A DNA stretch of 64,000 nucleotides from Actinokineospora alba. Lineage in GTDB: Bacteria; Actinomycetota; Actinomycetes; Mycobacteriales; Pseudonocardiaceae. This document shows, one piece after another, positions 53,284 through 63,477 of the stretch. The stretch covers positions 4,774,001-4,838,000 of the forward strand of contig NZ_SNXU01000001.1 in the NCBI RefSeq assembly GCF_004362515.1. The letters are read 5' to 3'. Position numbers and translations under genes: made by a program. Below the pieces are notes generated by a model. That model worked only from the letters and a program-made list of their open reading frames with translations, was not told the origin of the DNA and did no database searches. Position 1 is the stretch's first letter. Each line of letters opens with the position of its first letter.

Positions 53284-54036
53284 TCAGCCCCAGGCACCTA
53301 GGTCGGGGAGGGGGCCGGACAGGCTCGCGGGCCTGCCGCGGCCGGTCAGCCAGGTCAGTGCTGCCGCCGCGGATCCGCTCACCTCGCTGTCGGCGTCCTG
53401 GGCGATCGCCAACTCCCAGCTGCGCTGGCTTCCGTCGGGCAGCGAGACGGTCAGCCGCAGCGGGTGGCCGTCCGTGCGGCTGCGGTGGGGGAGCAGCGCG
53501 CGGTCGAGGAGCAGGTCGAGGTGGCCGGTCGGGACCGCGTCGAAGCCCACCTCGAAATCGAGGTCGACCAGGTGCGTCCACACCTCGAACAGCCGCATCT
53601 GCGGAATCTGCGCGGCGGCGACCGGGGTGCCCGAGGAGTTCTGCACCCGCGCCGCCCAGTCCTCGTGACCGAGTCGCGTAGCCTCGACCATGAAGCGGCC
53701 GCAGGCGGCGACCAGGTCCTCGCGCTGGATCTGGCCGAGCCTGCTCGCGCCGTCGGCGATGTCGGCGTTGCGGTCCGCCCAGCTCGGGTAGGCCGCGTGC
53801 TCGATGCCGGTGCGCGCCCAGGTCAGCAGGTTGACCAGGGCGTCGGCGTTGCGGGCGAGGTGGGTGACCACGTGCCCGCGGGTCCACCCCGGCAGCAGGC
53901 TGGGCCGGGTGAAGTCGGTCTCGGCGAATCTCTCGACCACCCCGGTCAGGACGGCCGTGGCCTCGCGCACGGCGGCCAGCGTGGCCGCGGTGGTCGTGCC
54001 GTTCATGGTGCTCGCGGACGTGTTCGACCCAGTCAT
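53284..54036 (-). CDS. Maleylpyruvate isomerase family mycothiol-dependent enzyme
   Basis: This encodes 250 residues. A DinB-like four-helix domain with LLPGWTRGHVVTHLARNADALVNLLTWA (about 47-74) and a second His in FEVWTHLVDLDFEVGF supplies the usual metal-binding His/Glu/His set. A C-terminal beta domain follows (LRLTVSLPDGSQRSWELAIA...). Family members use mycothiol, which fits an actinomycete. The substrate is unknown. ATG 54036 is given; ATG 54006 is possible. Confidence 0.85.
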   Translation of the reverse strand: MTGSNTSASTMNGTTTAATLAAVREATAVLTGVVERFAETDFTRPSLLPGWTRGHVVTHLARNADALVNLLTWARTGIEHAAYPSWADRNADIADGASRLGQIQREDLVAACGRFMVEATRLGHEDWAARVQNSSGTPVAAAQIPQMRLFEVWTHLVDLDFEVGFDAVPTGHLDLLLDRALLPHRSRTDGHPLRLTVSLPDGSQRSWELAIAQDADSEVSGSAAAALTWLTGRGRPASLSGPLPDLGAWG

Positions 54037-54286
54037 GAGGACCCCGACATGCTTGGCGTGAACGGAGCGAAAGGTGCTCCCGTGGACCAGCCTAGGCGAG
54101 TGACGTTACCCGTGGGTACCGCTCCGCGGGTGCATCGCCGCGACCGGTCCGCGAGAATTGTCGGTGCCCGGCTTTAGCATGGGTGCCGGCCACCAGTGGC
54201 CACTCAACCCGCAGCGTGCGATCCCATCCCCGGATGCCGCGCTGCCCGAGTTCTGCCCAGTTCAGAGCACTACCGAAGGGATCTCA

Positions 54287-57139
<2,853 letters not shown>

Positions 57140-57177
57140 CCTGCAAAGATCCCGGGTGGATGATGTATTTCTCGACC

Positions 57178-57215
57178 GGTTGCGGACTCCTACCTCATGA
57201 CCGAGGTACGCAACC
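57178..57215 (+). promoter_or_regulatory. Hairpin abutting the ribosome binding site of the TOMM cassette
   Basis: GGTTGCG-GACTCC-TACCTC-ATGACC-GAGGTA-CGCAACC folds as a 7-bp plus 6-bp stem with a one-sided 6-nt bulge and 6-nt loop (57178-57215). The AGGAGG ribosome binding site follows immediately (57216-57221). It could end the uvrA transcript or gate translation of the 67-residue peptide. Confidence 0.55.
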
Positions 57216-57226
57216 AGGAGGCAGCC

Positions 57227-57430
57227 ATGCAAGACACCCGGGAACTCGTCGCGAGGGTGGCCACACCGTCGCGAGCCACCGCCGCGCCCCAGGCGCTGCG
57301 CGGGGGCGGCGACGAGGAACTGCGGTTCTGGGAGGTCCTCAAGGGGATCACCGCGCCCGCCGAGTTCACCCTGGTGACCCATGGCCGCCCTCGACACGCC
57401 TTGGACTTGGGGGCGGTGCGTGCGGGCTGA
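57227..57430 (+). CDS. Small protein coupled to TOMM cyclodehydratase, candidate RiPP precursor
   Basis: This encodes 67 residues (MQDTRELVARVATPSRATAAPQALRG..., then GGDEELRFWEVLKGITAPAEFTLV and a basic tail HGRPRHALDLGAVRAG). ATG 57227 has AGGAGG five nt upstream; an in-frame ATG at 57197 lies in the hairpin loop. The stop lies inside the start region of the fused ThiF-like/YcaO gene (11-bp overlap), the usual position of a RiPP precursor. It contains no Cys and only a few Ser/Thr (TLVTHG, SRAT), so a classical azoline core is not evident. It may be a leader-type peptide, a small partner protein or a precursor with an unusual modification. I do not recognise its family. Confidence 0.6.
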   Translation: MQDTRELVARVATPSRATAAPQALRGGGDEELRFWEVLKGITAPAEFTLVTHGRPRHALDLGAVRAG

Positions 57431-59657
57431 CCAGGCCACCAGCCGCGAGACCACCACGCTGACCCGGGTGCGACATGCACTCGGGTCAGCGGTCGTGGTC
57501 TACGACGGCCCTGGCTGCGTGCCGCCGCCGACGGCGACGCTCGCGATCCACGTGGCCGCGGCCGCCGACGACCTGACCCCGTTCGGCCGGTGGGCCCGAT
57601 CCGCCCGGCTTCCCGCGGTCACGCTGACGTTCGACGGTGAGCGGATCTTGGTGGGTCCGCTGTCCGTTCCCGGCCGCCCCGGCTGCGCGGAGTGCGCGCG
57701 CAGGCGCATGCTCGCCGCCAAGGCGGCGTCCTTCGGGGCGGTCGCCCCACAGGTCGCGCATCTGGCCGTCGCCGACTCGCCGATGGGCGTCGCTCTACGT
57801 CGCCCCGCCGCAAAGGCTCGGACCTCCGCTGTGCCGGGAGCGAGCGCCGACGACCCGGACCGCACCTCCGCCGTGGCACGATCGGTCGTCCTCGGGGCGG
57901 ATGACGACCCGGAGCGCACGACCGATGTGGCGAACTCACTCATCGTCGCGGCGGATGACGACGTGGAACGCACCACGGCGGTGCCGCGGTCGGTCGTCGT
58001 CGGCGTGGACGATGACGTGGAGCGCACCACGGCCGTGGCGCGATCACTCATCACCGCGGCCGACGATGATGACGTGGAGCGCACCGCCGCTGTGTCGGGC
58101 CTCCTGTACGGCCGCATCACGCCGCCCGTAGACCCGGACAAGACCACCGTCGTCCCCGACGACCTCACCGAACGGTCCGGCAGCCACGGCAGCTACGCGG
58201 GCAGCCTCGAACTCCCCGACCCGCAAGCCGACCGAGTCGTCGCCCTCCTACGCAGCGGCGCCCGCGACCTCGTCGACCACGTCGCCGAGGTGGTCGACGG
58301 CGAAGTCGTGTGGCACCGCGTGATCCCCCTGCCATCCTGCGACGTCTGCGGCGGCGCCGAGGGGATCGGCGCCGTGGGCCTTCCCGAGGGCGACGACCCC
58401 GCCGCGCTGCTGGAGGCACTGGCGGGCTGGGTGGACCCGCTGACCGGGGTCATCCCGTGGATCTCCCTCAAACAACCGCTCGGCACCGGACCCGACCTTC
58501 CCTTCGTCGCCACGGCGGCACCACCGCACCACGTGGACACCGAGGGGCGGGCGCGGGCGCTGCCGATCGGCTGGGGCAAGGGCGCCACCCAGGCCGAGGC
58601 GATCCTGTCGGCGGTGGGGGAGGCGATCGAGCGGTACGCGCCGTCGCTGCCCGAGGCCGAGAAGCTGGTGTGGGCCCGGCCCGCCGACCTGGCAGGCGAC
58701 ATCCTCGACCCTCGCGAATTCCCTTTGTACGAACCGGAAAGCTACGCCCGCCCCGGGTTCGCGTTCGCCGCGTTCGACCGCCGGACCGACCACCCGTGGG
58801 TCCGCGGCACCTGGCTGGGCACCGACCGGCCCGTCTGGGTCCCCGCCGTGTTCACCTACCTGGCGATGACGCTGCTGCCCGAGCACCTGATCTGCCAGGG
58901 CACGTCCAACGGCCTCGCCGCGGGCACCGACGCCGAGTCGGCCACCGTCCGGGCCGTCCTCGAACTCATCGAGCGCGACGCGATGATGGCCGCGTGGCTG
59001 ACCGGAGCCAAAGGCCGGTACGTCGAACTCGACGACACCCTCGACCCGGACCTGGCCGCCATCGTCGAGGCGCTGCGCACGCAGGGCGTCACCGTCGAGG
59101 TGTACCTGCTGCCCACCAGCATGTACGGCGTCACCGCCGCCGCGCTCGCCCTCGGCGACGGCAAGCGCAGGCCCGGGGCGACGCTGGGGCTCGGGGCCGA
59201 CAGGTCGCCCCGCGCGGCGATCCGGGCGGCGGTCCTCGAACTCGCGCAGACCGCGTCGCACCTGGCGGGTCTCATGCGGGAGCGCCCGGTGCCGAAGGGG
59301 CCGGAGGAGGTCCGCGAGATGCTCGACCACGCCGCCTACTACTTCCCGCTCGACCGGGTCGCCGCCTTCGACCGGCTCCGCTGCGGCGGCACCTCCCGGC
59401 TGCGCGACCTGCGTGAACCGGTGGCCGAGTCGTCGGTCACCGACCTAGCCCACGTCCTGGGCTCGGCGAAGGTCCGGGTGGCGGTGGTCGACGTGACGAG
59501 CGCCGATGTCGCGACGGGGCCGTTCCGGGTGGTCCGCGCGGTGAGCCCCGACCTGCAGCCGATCAGCTACGGGTATGGCAACGACCGCTCGGTTGTGGCC
59601 CGCCTCCGCGGACGCACCTTGTCGGCGAACCGCACGAACATCCACCCCATCTGGTAG
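57420..59657 (+). CDS. Fused TOMM leader-binding (Ocin_ThiF-like)/YcaO cyclodehydratase with repeat insert
   Basis: This encodes 745 residues from GTG 57420. The N-terminal half resembles the ThiF-like leader-binding domain of TOMM enzymes: FDGERILVGPLSVPGRPGCAECARRRM carries the first CxxC and LPSCDVCGG the second (about residues 89/92 and 307/310). Between them lies a roughly 110-residue tract of tandem 18-residue acidic repeats. The C-terminal half is a YcaO domain: GWGKGATQAEAILSAVGEAIERYAPSLPEAEK, the ATP-binding QGTSNGLAAGTDAESATVRAVLELIERDAMMAAW, and a C-terminal Pro-X-Trp-like end NIHPIW. YcaO enzymes activate peptide backbones with ATP to make azolines, thioamides or amidines. No dehydrogenase, TfuA or transporter is adjacent. 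Confidence 0.88.
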   Translation: MRADQATSRETTTLTRVRHALGSAVVVYDGPGCVPPPTATLAIHVAAAADDLTPFGRWARSARLPAVTLTFDGERILVGPLSVPGRPGCAECARRRMLAAKAASFGAVAPQVAHLAVADSPMGVALRRPAAKARTSAVPGASADDPDRTSAVARSVVLGADDDPERTTDVANSLIVAADDDVERTTAVPRSVVVGVDDDVERTTAVARSLITAADDDDVERTAAVSGLLYGRITPPVDPDKTTVVPDDLTERSGSHGSYAGSLELPDPQADRVVALLRSGARDLVDHVAEVVDGEVVWHRVIPLPSCDVCGGAEGIGAVGLPEGDDPAALLEALAGWVDPLTGVIPWISLKQPLGTGPDLPFVATAAPPHHVDTEGRARALPIGWGKGATQAEAILSAVGEAIERYAPSLPEAEKLVWARPADLAGDILDPREFPLYEPESYARPGFAFAAFDRRTDHPWVRGTWLGTDRPVWVPAVFTYLAMTLLPEHLICQGTSNGLAAGTDAESATVRAVLELIERDAMMAAWLTGAKGRYVELDDTLDPDLAAIVEALRTQGVTVEVYLLPTSMYGVTAAALALGDGKRRPGATLGLGADRSPRAAIRAAVLELAQTASHLAGLMRERPVPKGPEEVREMLDHAAYYFPLDRVAAFDRLRCGGTSRLRDLREPVAESSVTDLAHVLGSAKVRVAVVDVTSADVATGPFRVVRAVSPDLQPISYGYGNDRSVVARLRGRTLSANRTNIHPIW
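57843..58172 (+). repeat. Tandem 54-bp coding repeats inside the TOMM enzyme
   Basis: Five clear and one degenerate unit of about 54 bp encode an 18-residue motif of the form ADDDVERTTAVARSLVVG. Units start at about 57843, 57897, 57951, 58005 and 58059; the fifth has one extra Asp codon. The units keep DD-x-(D/E)-R-T-(T/S)-x-V strongly while other positions vary, so selection on the protein is likely. Confidence 0.85.
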
Positions 59658-59670
59658 CTGGGCCGGCAGA

Positions 59671-59710
59671 AAAACGACGGCACCCCCGCCGTCGACCGTG
59701 GTGTCGTTTT
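59671..59710. terminator. Possible terminator between the TOMM gene and ada-alkA
   Basis: AAAACGAC (59671-59678) pairs with GTCGTTTT (59703-59710), giving a stem with a T-run on its 3' side; an alternative inner stem CGACGGC/GCCGTCG (59675-59681 with 59688-59694) is mutually exclusive with it. It is 14 bp after the TOMM stop and 41 bp before the next start. Confidence 0.45.
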
Positions 59711-59750
59711 CCCGCCAGCCGGTGTCGGTGGCCTGGGGAAGACTGGTCGC

Positions 59751-61241
59751 ATGTACACCGAGGTGGAGCGTTGCGTGCGAGCCGTGCAGTCGAAGGACGC
59801 GCGGTTCGACGGCTGGTTCTTCACCGCCGTCCTGACCACCCGGATCTACTGCCGCCCCAGCTGCCCCGTGGTCCCGCCCAAGGTCCGCAACATGCGCTTC
59901 TACCCGAGCGCGGCGGCGGCCCAGCAGGCCGGTTTCCGCGCCTGCAAGCGATGCAGGCCCGACGCCAGCCCCGGCTCTCCACAGTGGAACGAGCGGGCCG
60001 ACCTGGTGGCCAGGGCGATGCGGCTGATCGCCGACGGCGTCGTCGACGCCGAGGGCGTGCCCGGGCTGGCGCGCAGGCTGGGCTACAGCGTGCGGCAGAT
60101 CGAGCGGCAGCTCCAAGCCGAGCTCGGCGCCGGCCCGCTGGCCATCGCCCGGGCCCAGCGCGCCCAGACGGCCCGGCTGCTGATCGAGACCACGGCCCTG
60201 CCGATGGCCGTGGTGGCGCCCGCCGCCGGGTTCGCCAGCGTGCGCACGTTCAACGACACGGTCCGCGAGGTGTTCGCCCAGTCACCCACGGAGCTGCGAC
60301 AGCGGGTGCGTCCGGCGGGGAGGCCGGACGGGACACCGTCGACCACGCTGACCTTGCGACTCCCGTTTCGCGCGCCGCTGTGCCCGGACAACCTGTTCGG
60401 CCACCTCGTGGCGACCGGCGTGCCCGGTGTCGAGGAGTGGCGCGACGGCGCGTACCGGCGCACGATCCGGCTGCCGCACGGCCCGGCGATCGTCGAGCTG
60501 CGCCCGCAGCCGGAGCACATCGGCTGCAAGCTGATGCTCTCCGACCTGCGCGACCTCGCGCTGGCGATCAGCCGCTGCCGGTGGCTGCTCGACCTCGACG
60601 CCGACCCGGTGGCCGTCGACGAACTGCTCGCCGCCGACCCGCTCCTGGCCCCACTGGTGGCGAAAGACCCAGGCAGGCGAGTGCCGCGCACGGTCTGCTC
60701 CGCCGAGTTCGCCGTCCGCGCCGTCCTCGGCCAGCAGGTGTCGACCGCCGCCGCCCGCACCCACGCGGCCCGACTCGTCACCGCCCACGGCGACCCGATC
60801 GACGACCCGGCGGGCGGCCTCACCCACCTGTTCCCCACCCCGGAGGCCCTCGCCGGGATCGACCCGGAGACGCTGGCCATGCCCCAGTCCCGCAGGCGGA
60901 CGCTCACCACCCTGGTCGCCGCCCTCGCCGCGGGCGACCTCGACCTCGGCGTCGGCAGCGACTGGCACGCCGCCCGCCAAGCCCTCTCCGACCTGCCCGG
61001 ATTCGGTCCGTGGACCGTCGAGATGATCGCCATGCGCGCCCTCGGCGACCCGGACGCCTTCGTCCCCGGCGACCTCGGGGTCAAGCTGGCCGCCGCCGCC
61101 CTTGGCCTGCCCACCGACCCGAAAGCGCTCATCGCGCACGCCCAGGCCTGGCGGCCCTGGCGCGCCTACGCCACGCAGTACCTGTGGGGTACGAGCGAGC
61201 ACGTCATCAACCGAATGCCCACGACCCAGGAGAACTCATGA
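59751..61241 (+). CDS. alkA: Ada-AlkA: methylphosphotriester-sensing AraC domain fused to 3-methyladenine DNA glycosylase
   Basis: This encodes 496 residues. The Ada N-terminal zinc domain (YCRPSCP ... CKRCRPD, four Cys, with the acceptor Cys in the first pair) is followed by an AraC HTH (about 80-190) and an AlkA glycosylase (about 200-490). The glycosylase contains the helix-hairpin-helix LSDLPGFGPWTVEMIAMRALGDPDAFVPGDLGV, with the catalytic Asp in PGDLG. This fusion is typical of actinobacteria and combines sensing of methylation damage with base excision. The stop overlaps ogt by 4 bp (61238-61241), forming an adaptive-response operon. Confidence 0.95.
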   Translation: MYTEVERCVRAVQSKDARFDGWFFTAVLTTRIYCRPSCPVVPPKVRNMRFYPSAAAAQQAGFRACKRCRPDASPGSPQWNERADLVARAMRLIADGVVDAEGVPGLARRLGYSVRQIERQLQAELGAGPLAIARAQRAQTARLLIETTALPMAVVAPAAGFASVRTFNDTVREVFAQSPTELRQRVRPAGRPDGTPSTTLTLRLPFRAPLCPDNLFGHLVATGVPGVEEWRDGAYRRTIRLPHGPAIVELRPQPEHIGCKLMLSDLRDLALAISRCRWLLDLDADPVAVDELLAADPLLAPLVAKDPGRRVPRTVCSAEFAVRAVLGQQVSTAAARTHAARLVTAHGDPIDDPAGGLTHLFPTPEALAGIDPETLAMPQSRRRTLTTLVAALAAGDLDLGVGSDWHAARQALSDLPGFGPWTVEMIAMRALGDPDAFVPGDLGVKLAAAALGLPTDPKALIAHAQAWRPWRAYATQYLWGTSEHVINRMPTTQENS

Positions 61242-61735
61242 CCGCGACCATCACTCGCTCCCACACGGTCGTCGACAGCCCCGTCGGCGTGCTGACCCTC
61301 GTCGCCACCGACGGTGTCCTCTCCGGCCTGTACATGGAACAGCAGCGCCACCGCCCACCCGAGGAGACGTTCGGCGAGCGCGACGACGAGCCGTTCGGTG
61401 AGGTGATCACCCAGCTCGGCGAGTACTTCGCGGGCGATCGCAAGCGCTTTGACCTGCCCATGGCGTTCGCGGGCACCGACTTCCAGCGGCGGGTGTGGAC
61501 GCAGCTCTGCGAGATCCCGTACGGCGAGACCGTTTCCTACGGTGAGCTGGCGGCCCGGCTGGGCAAGCCGTCCGCGTCGCGCGCGGTCGGGCTGGCCAAC
61601 GGCAAGAACCCGATCGGCCTGATCGTGCCGTGCCACCGGGTGGTCGGGTCGACCGGCGACCTCACCGGTTACGGCGGCGGCCTGCCCCGCAAGCGCTACC
61701 TGCTGGACTTCGAACGGGGTCTGAGCACCGGGTGA
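61238..61735 (+). CDS. ogt: Methylated-DNA-protein-cysteine methyltransferase
   Basis: This encodes 165 residues. The acceptor motif PCHRVVGSTGDLTGYGGGLPRKRYLLDFE, the HTH-like YGELAARLGKPSASRAVGLANGKNPI and the Asn hinge are all present. It removes methyl groups from O6-methylguanine in a suicide reaction. It is translationally coupled to ada-alkA. Confidence 0.95.
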   Translation: MTATITRSHTVVDSPVGVLTLVATDGVLSGLYMEQQRHRPPEETFGERDDEPFGEVITQLGEYFAGDRKRFDLPMAFAGTDFQRRVWTQLCEIPYGETVSYGELAARLGKPSASRAVGLANGKNPIGLIVPCHRVVGSTGDLTGYGGGLPRKRYLLDFERGLSTG

Positions 61736-61825
61736 GTGATCCACTCGCGATTTCTTGTGTGGTTGTGACAAAGAAACGGTGCTGGACAAAACGTGACTTC
61801 ACTTCTCGGCCGAATGGAGTAATTT

Positions 61826-61865
61826 CCTCGGCGGTGTCGGGCCCACCGGCCGGACACCGCCGAGG
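61826..61865. terminator. Hairpin between ogt and the lipase gene
   Basis: A 13-bp perfect stem CCTCGGCGGTGTC (61826-61838) with GACACCGCCGAGG (61853-61865) surrounds a 14-nt loop. No T-run follows. It may end the ogt transcript or lie in the leader of the lipase gene (start 61908). Confidence 0.55.
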
Positions 61866-61907
61866 GGTCAAGGCCAACGTTCGTCCAGTCACCTCAAGGA
61901 AGTCACC

Positions 61908-62810
61908 ATGAGATCGCGTTCCACCCGTGTATCCCTGATCGCCGCAGCCGTCGCACTCGTCGCGGGCGCCGGGATCGCCACGATCGGGCCCGCTTCGGCC
62001 GCCGACGCTCCCACGAACTTCCAGAGTGCCTACGAGTACTCGGTGGCGAACCCGAACGCGACCCCACCGGGTGCGAACAACTTCGGGTGTCCACTGAGCT
62101 TCCTGCACCCGCGGCCGGTCGTGCTGGTGCACGGCACGTTCGAGAACATGTACGACAACTGGGGCACCATGTCGCCCACGCTGCAGGCCGCGGGATTCTG
62201 CGTCTTCGCCTTGAACTACGGCAGCGTCGATCCGACCCGGACGATCAACGGCACCGGTGACATCCCGACCTCGGCGAAGGAACTTTCCGCCTTCATCGAT
62301 CAGGTGCTGGCCAAGACTGGCGCGTCCAAGGTGGACATTGTCGGGCACTCGCAGGGCGGCATGATGCCGCGCTACTACATCAAGAACCTCGGTGGCGCGA
62401 GCAAGGTCAACAAGCTGATCGGGCTGGCACCGTCCAACCACGGCACGACGGTCGCGGGCCTGTCGAACCTGCTGACCTCGATCCCGCTGGCGAAGTCGTT
62501 CATCGACACCCAGTGCCCCGCGTGCAGCCAGCAGTTCGCCGGTTCGGAGTTCCTCACGCAGCTCAACGCGGGCGGGGAGACGGACCCGGCGGTGAAGTAC
62601 ACGGTGATCCAGACCCGCTACGACGAGGTGGTCACCCCGTACACCTCGGCGTGGCTGGCTCCGGCGTCCAACGTCAAGAACAAGCTGGTGCAGGACATGT
62701 GCCCGCTCGACCCGGTCGAGCACATCGGCATTGCCTGGGATCCGCTGGTGATCCAGCAGACGATGCACGAGCTCGACTCTCGCCTTCCGGCCGTCGTCGC
62801 CTGCCTCTGA
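61908..62810 (+). CDS. Secreted lipase/esterase
   Basis: This encodes 300 residues. A signal peptide (about 1-31, ending PASA-A) precedes an alpha/beta hydrolase with oxyanion strand VVLVHGTFENMYDNW, nucleophile GHSQGGMMPRYY (Ser near 148), an Asp probably in QTRYDEVVTPY, and His in PVEHIGIAWD. Four Cys (GCPL, FCVF, CPAC, MCPL-type pairs) suggest disulfides. It belongs to the actinomycete secreted lipase group with GHSQGG (EstA/LipB-like) and probably acts outside the cell on acylglycerols or esters. Confidence 0.9.
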   Translation: MRSRSTRVSLIAAAVALVAGAGIATIGPASAADAPTNFQSAYEYSVANPNATPPGANNFGCPLSFLHPRPVVLVHGTFENMYDNWGTMSPTLQAAGFCVFALNYGSVDPTRTINGTGDIPTSAKELSAFIDQVLAKTGASKVDIVGHSQGGMMPRYYIKNLGGASKVNKLIGLAPSNHGTTVAGLSNLLTSIPLAKSFIDTQCPACSQQFAGSEFLTQLNAGGETDPAVKYTVIQTRYDEVVTPYTSAWLAPASNVKNKLVQDMCPLDPVEHIGIAWDPLVIQQTMHELDSRLPAVVACL

Positions 62811-62820
62811 GCATTCGTTA

Positions 62821-62857
62821 CCGGAAAGCCGCACCTGATCCAGGTGCGGCTTTCCGG
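62821..62857 (+). terminator. Terminator of the lipase gene
   Basis: A 17-bp perfect stem CCGGAAAGCCGCACCTG (62821-62837) with CAGGTGCGGCTTTCCGG (62841-62857) closes a 3-nt loop, 10 bp after the stop codon. Confidence 0.85.
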
Positions 62858-62928
62858 TGTACTGGCAACGGTGAACGGGATGTGATGACCCGGTGGCCCG
62901 GTGGCGAGCTTGATCGAGTTCTGGTCCC

Positions 62929-63477
62929 ATGGAGGGCGTGTCCCCGCCAACCCGCGCCCAGCTCGCCGCCGCCCGTGACCGCACCATTCCCGATGTCCTC
63001 GCGCCAGGTCTCGCCGTGATGTTCTGCGGCATCAACCCGAGCCTGTACTCCGCGGCCACCGGGCACCACTTCGCCCGGCCGGGCAACCGGTTCTGGCCCG
63101 CCCTGCACCTGTCCGGTTTCACCCCGCGCCTGCTGCGCCCCGCCGAGCAGCACCTGCTGCCCCAGTTCGGCTTGGGCGTGACCAACCTGGTCGCCCGTGC
63201 GACCGCCCGCGCCGACGAGTTGTCCACCGAGGAACTGGCCGCCGGGGGCGAACGCCTGGTCGCGGTGGTCGACGAGTACCGCCCGCACACCGTCGCCATC
63301 GTGGGGGTTACCGCGTACCGGGTCGCCTTCGGTGCGCCGCACGCGGTGATCGGCCCGCAGGACGAGCGGATCGGCGAGGCCAAGCTGTGGGTGCTGCCGA
63401 ACCCGAGCGGCCTCAACGCCCATTTTCAGCTCAACGATGTCGCCGCGGAGTTCCGGGCACTTCGCGAGCACGGCTGA
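62929..63477 (+). CDS. mug: G/U mismatch-specific DNA glycosylase (Mug/TDG family)
   Basis: This encodes 182 residues. The catalytic and nucleotide-binding motif FCGINPSLYSAATGHHFARPGNRFWPALHLSGF (about 32-64) and the C-terminal LPNPSGLNAHFQ (intercalation loop) are typical of Mug. It removes uracil or thymine mispaired with guanine. ATG 62929 is given; GTG 62938 is possible. The 3' end overlaps the convergent kinase gene by 47 bp. Confidence 0.92.
   Translation: MEGVSPPTRAQLAAARDRTIPDVLAPGLAVMFCGINPSLYSAATGHHFARPGNRFWPALHLSGFTPRLLRPAEQHLLPQFGLGVTNLVARATARADELSTEELAAGGERLVAVVDEYRPHTVAIVGVTAYRVAFGAPHAVIGPQDERIGEAKLWVLPNPSGLNAHFQLNDVAAEFRALREHG

Noticed and set aside
57843..58172. Regular 54-bp repeats that could be mistaken for a CRISPR array.
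   Set aside because: They are contiguous without spacers, keep an open frame and encode conserved residues of the TOMM enzyme.
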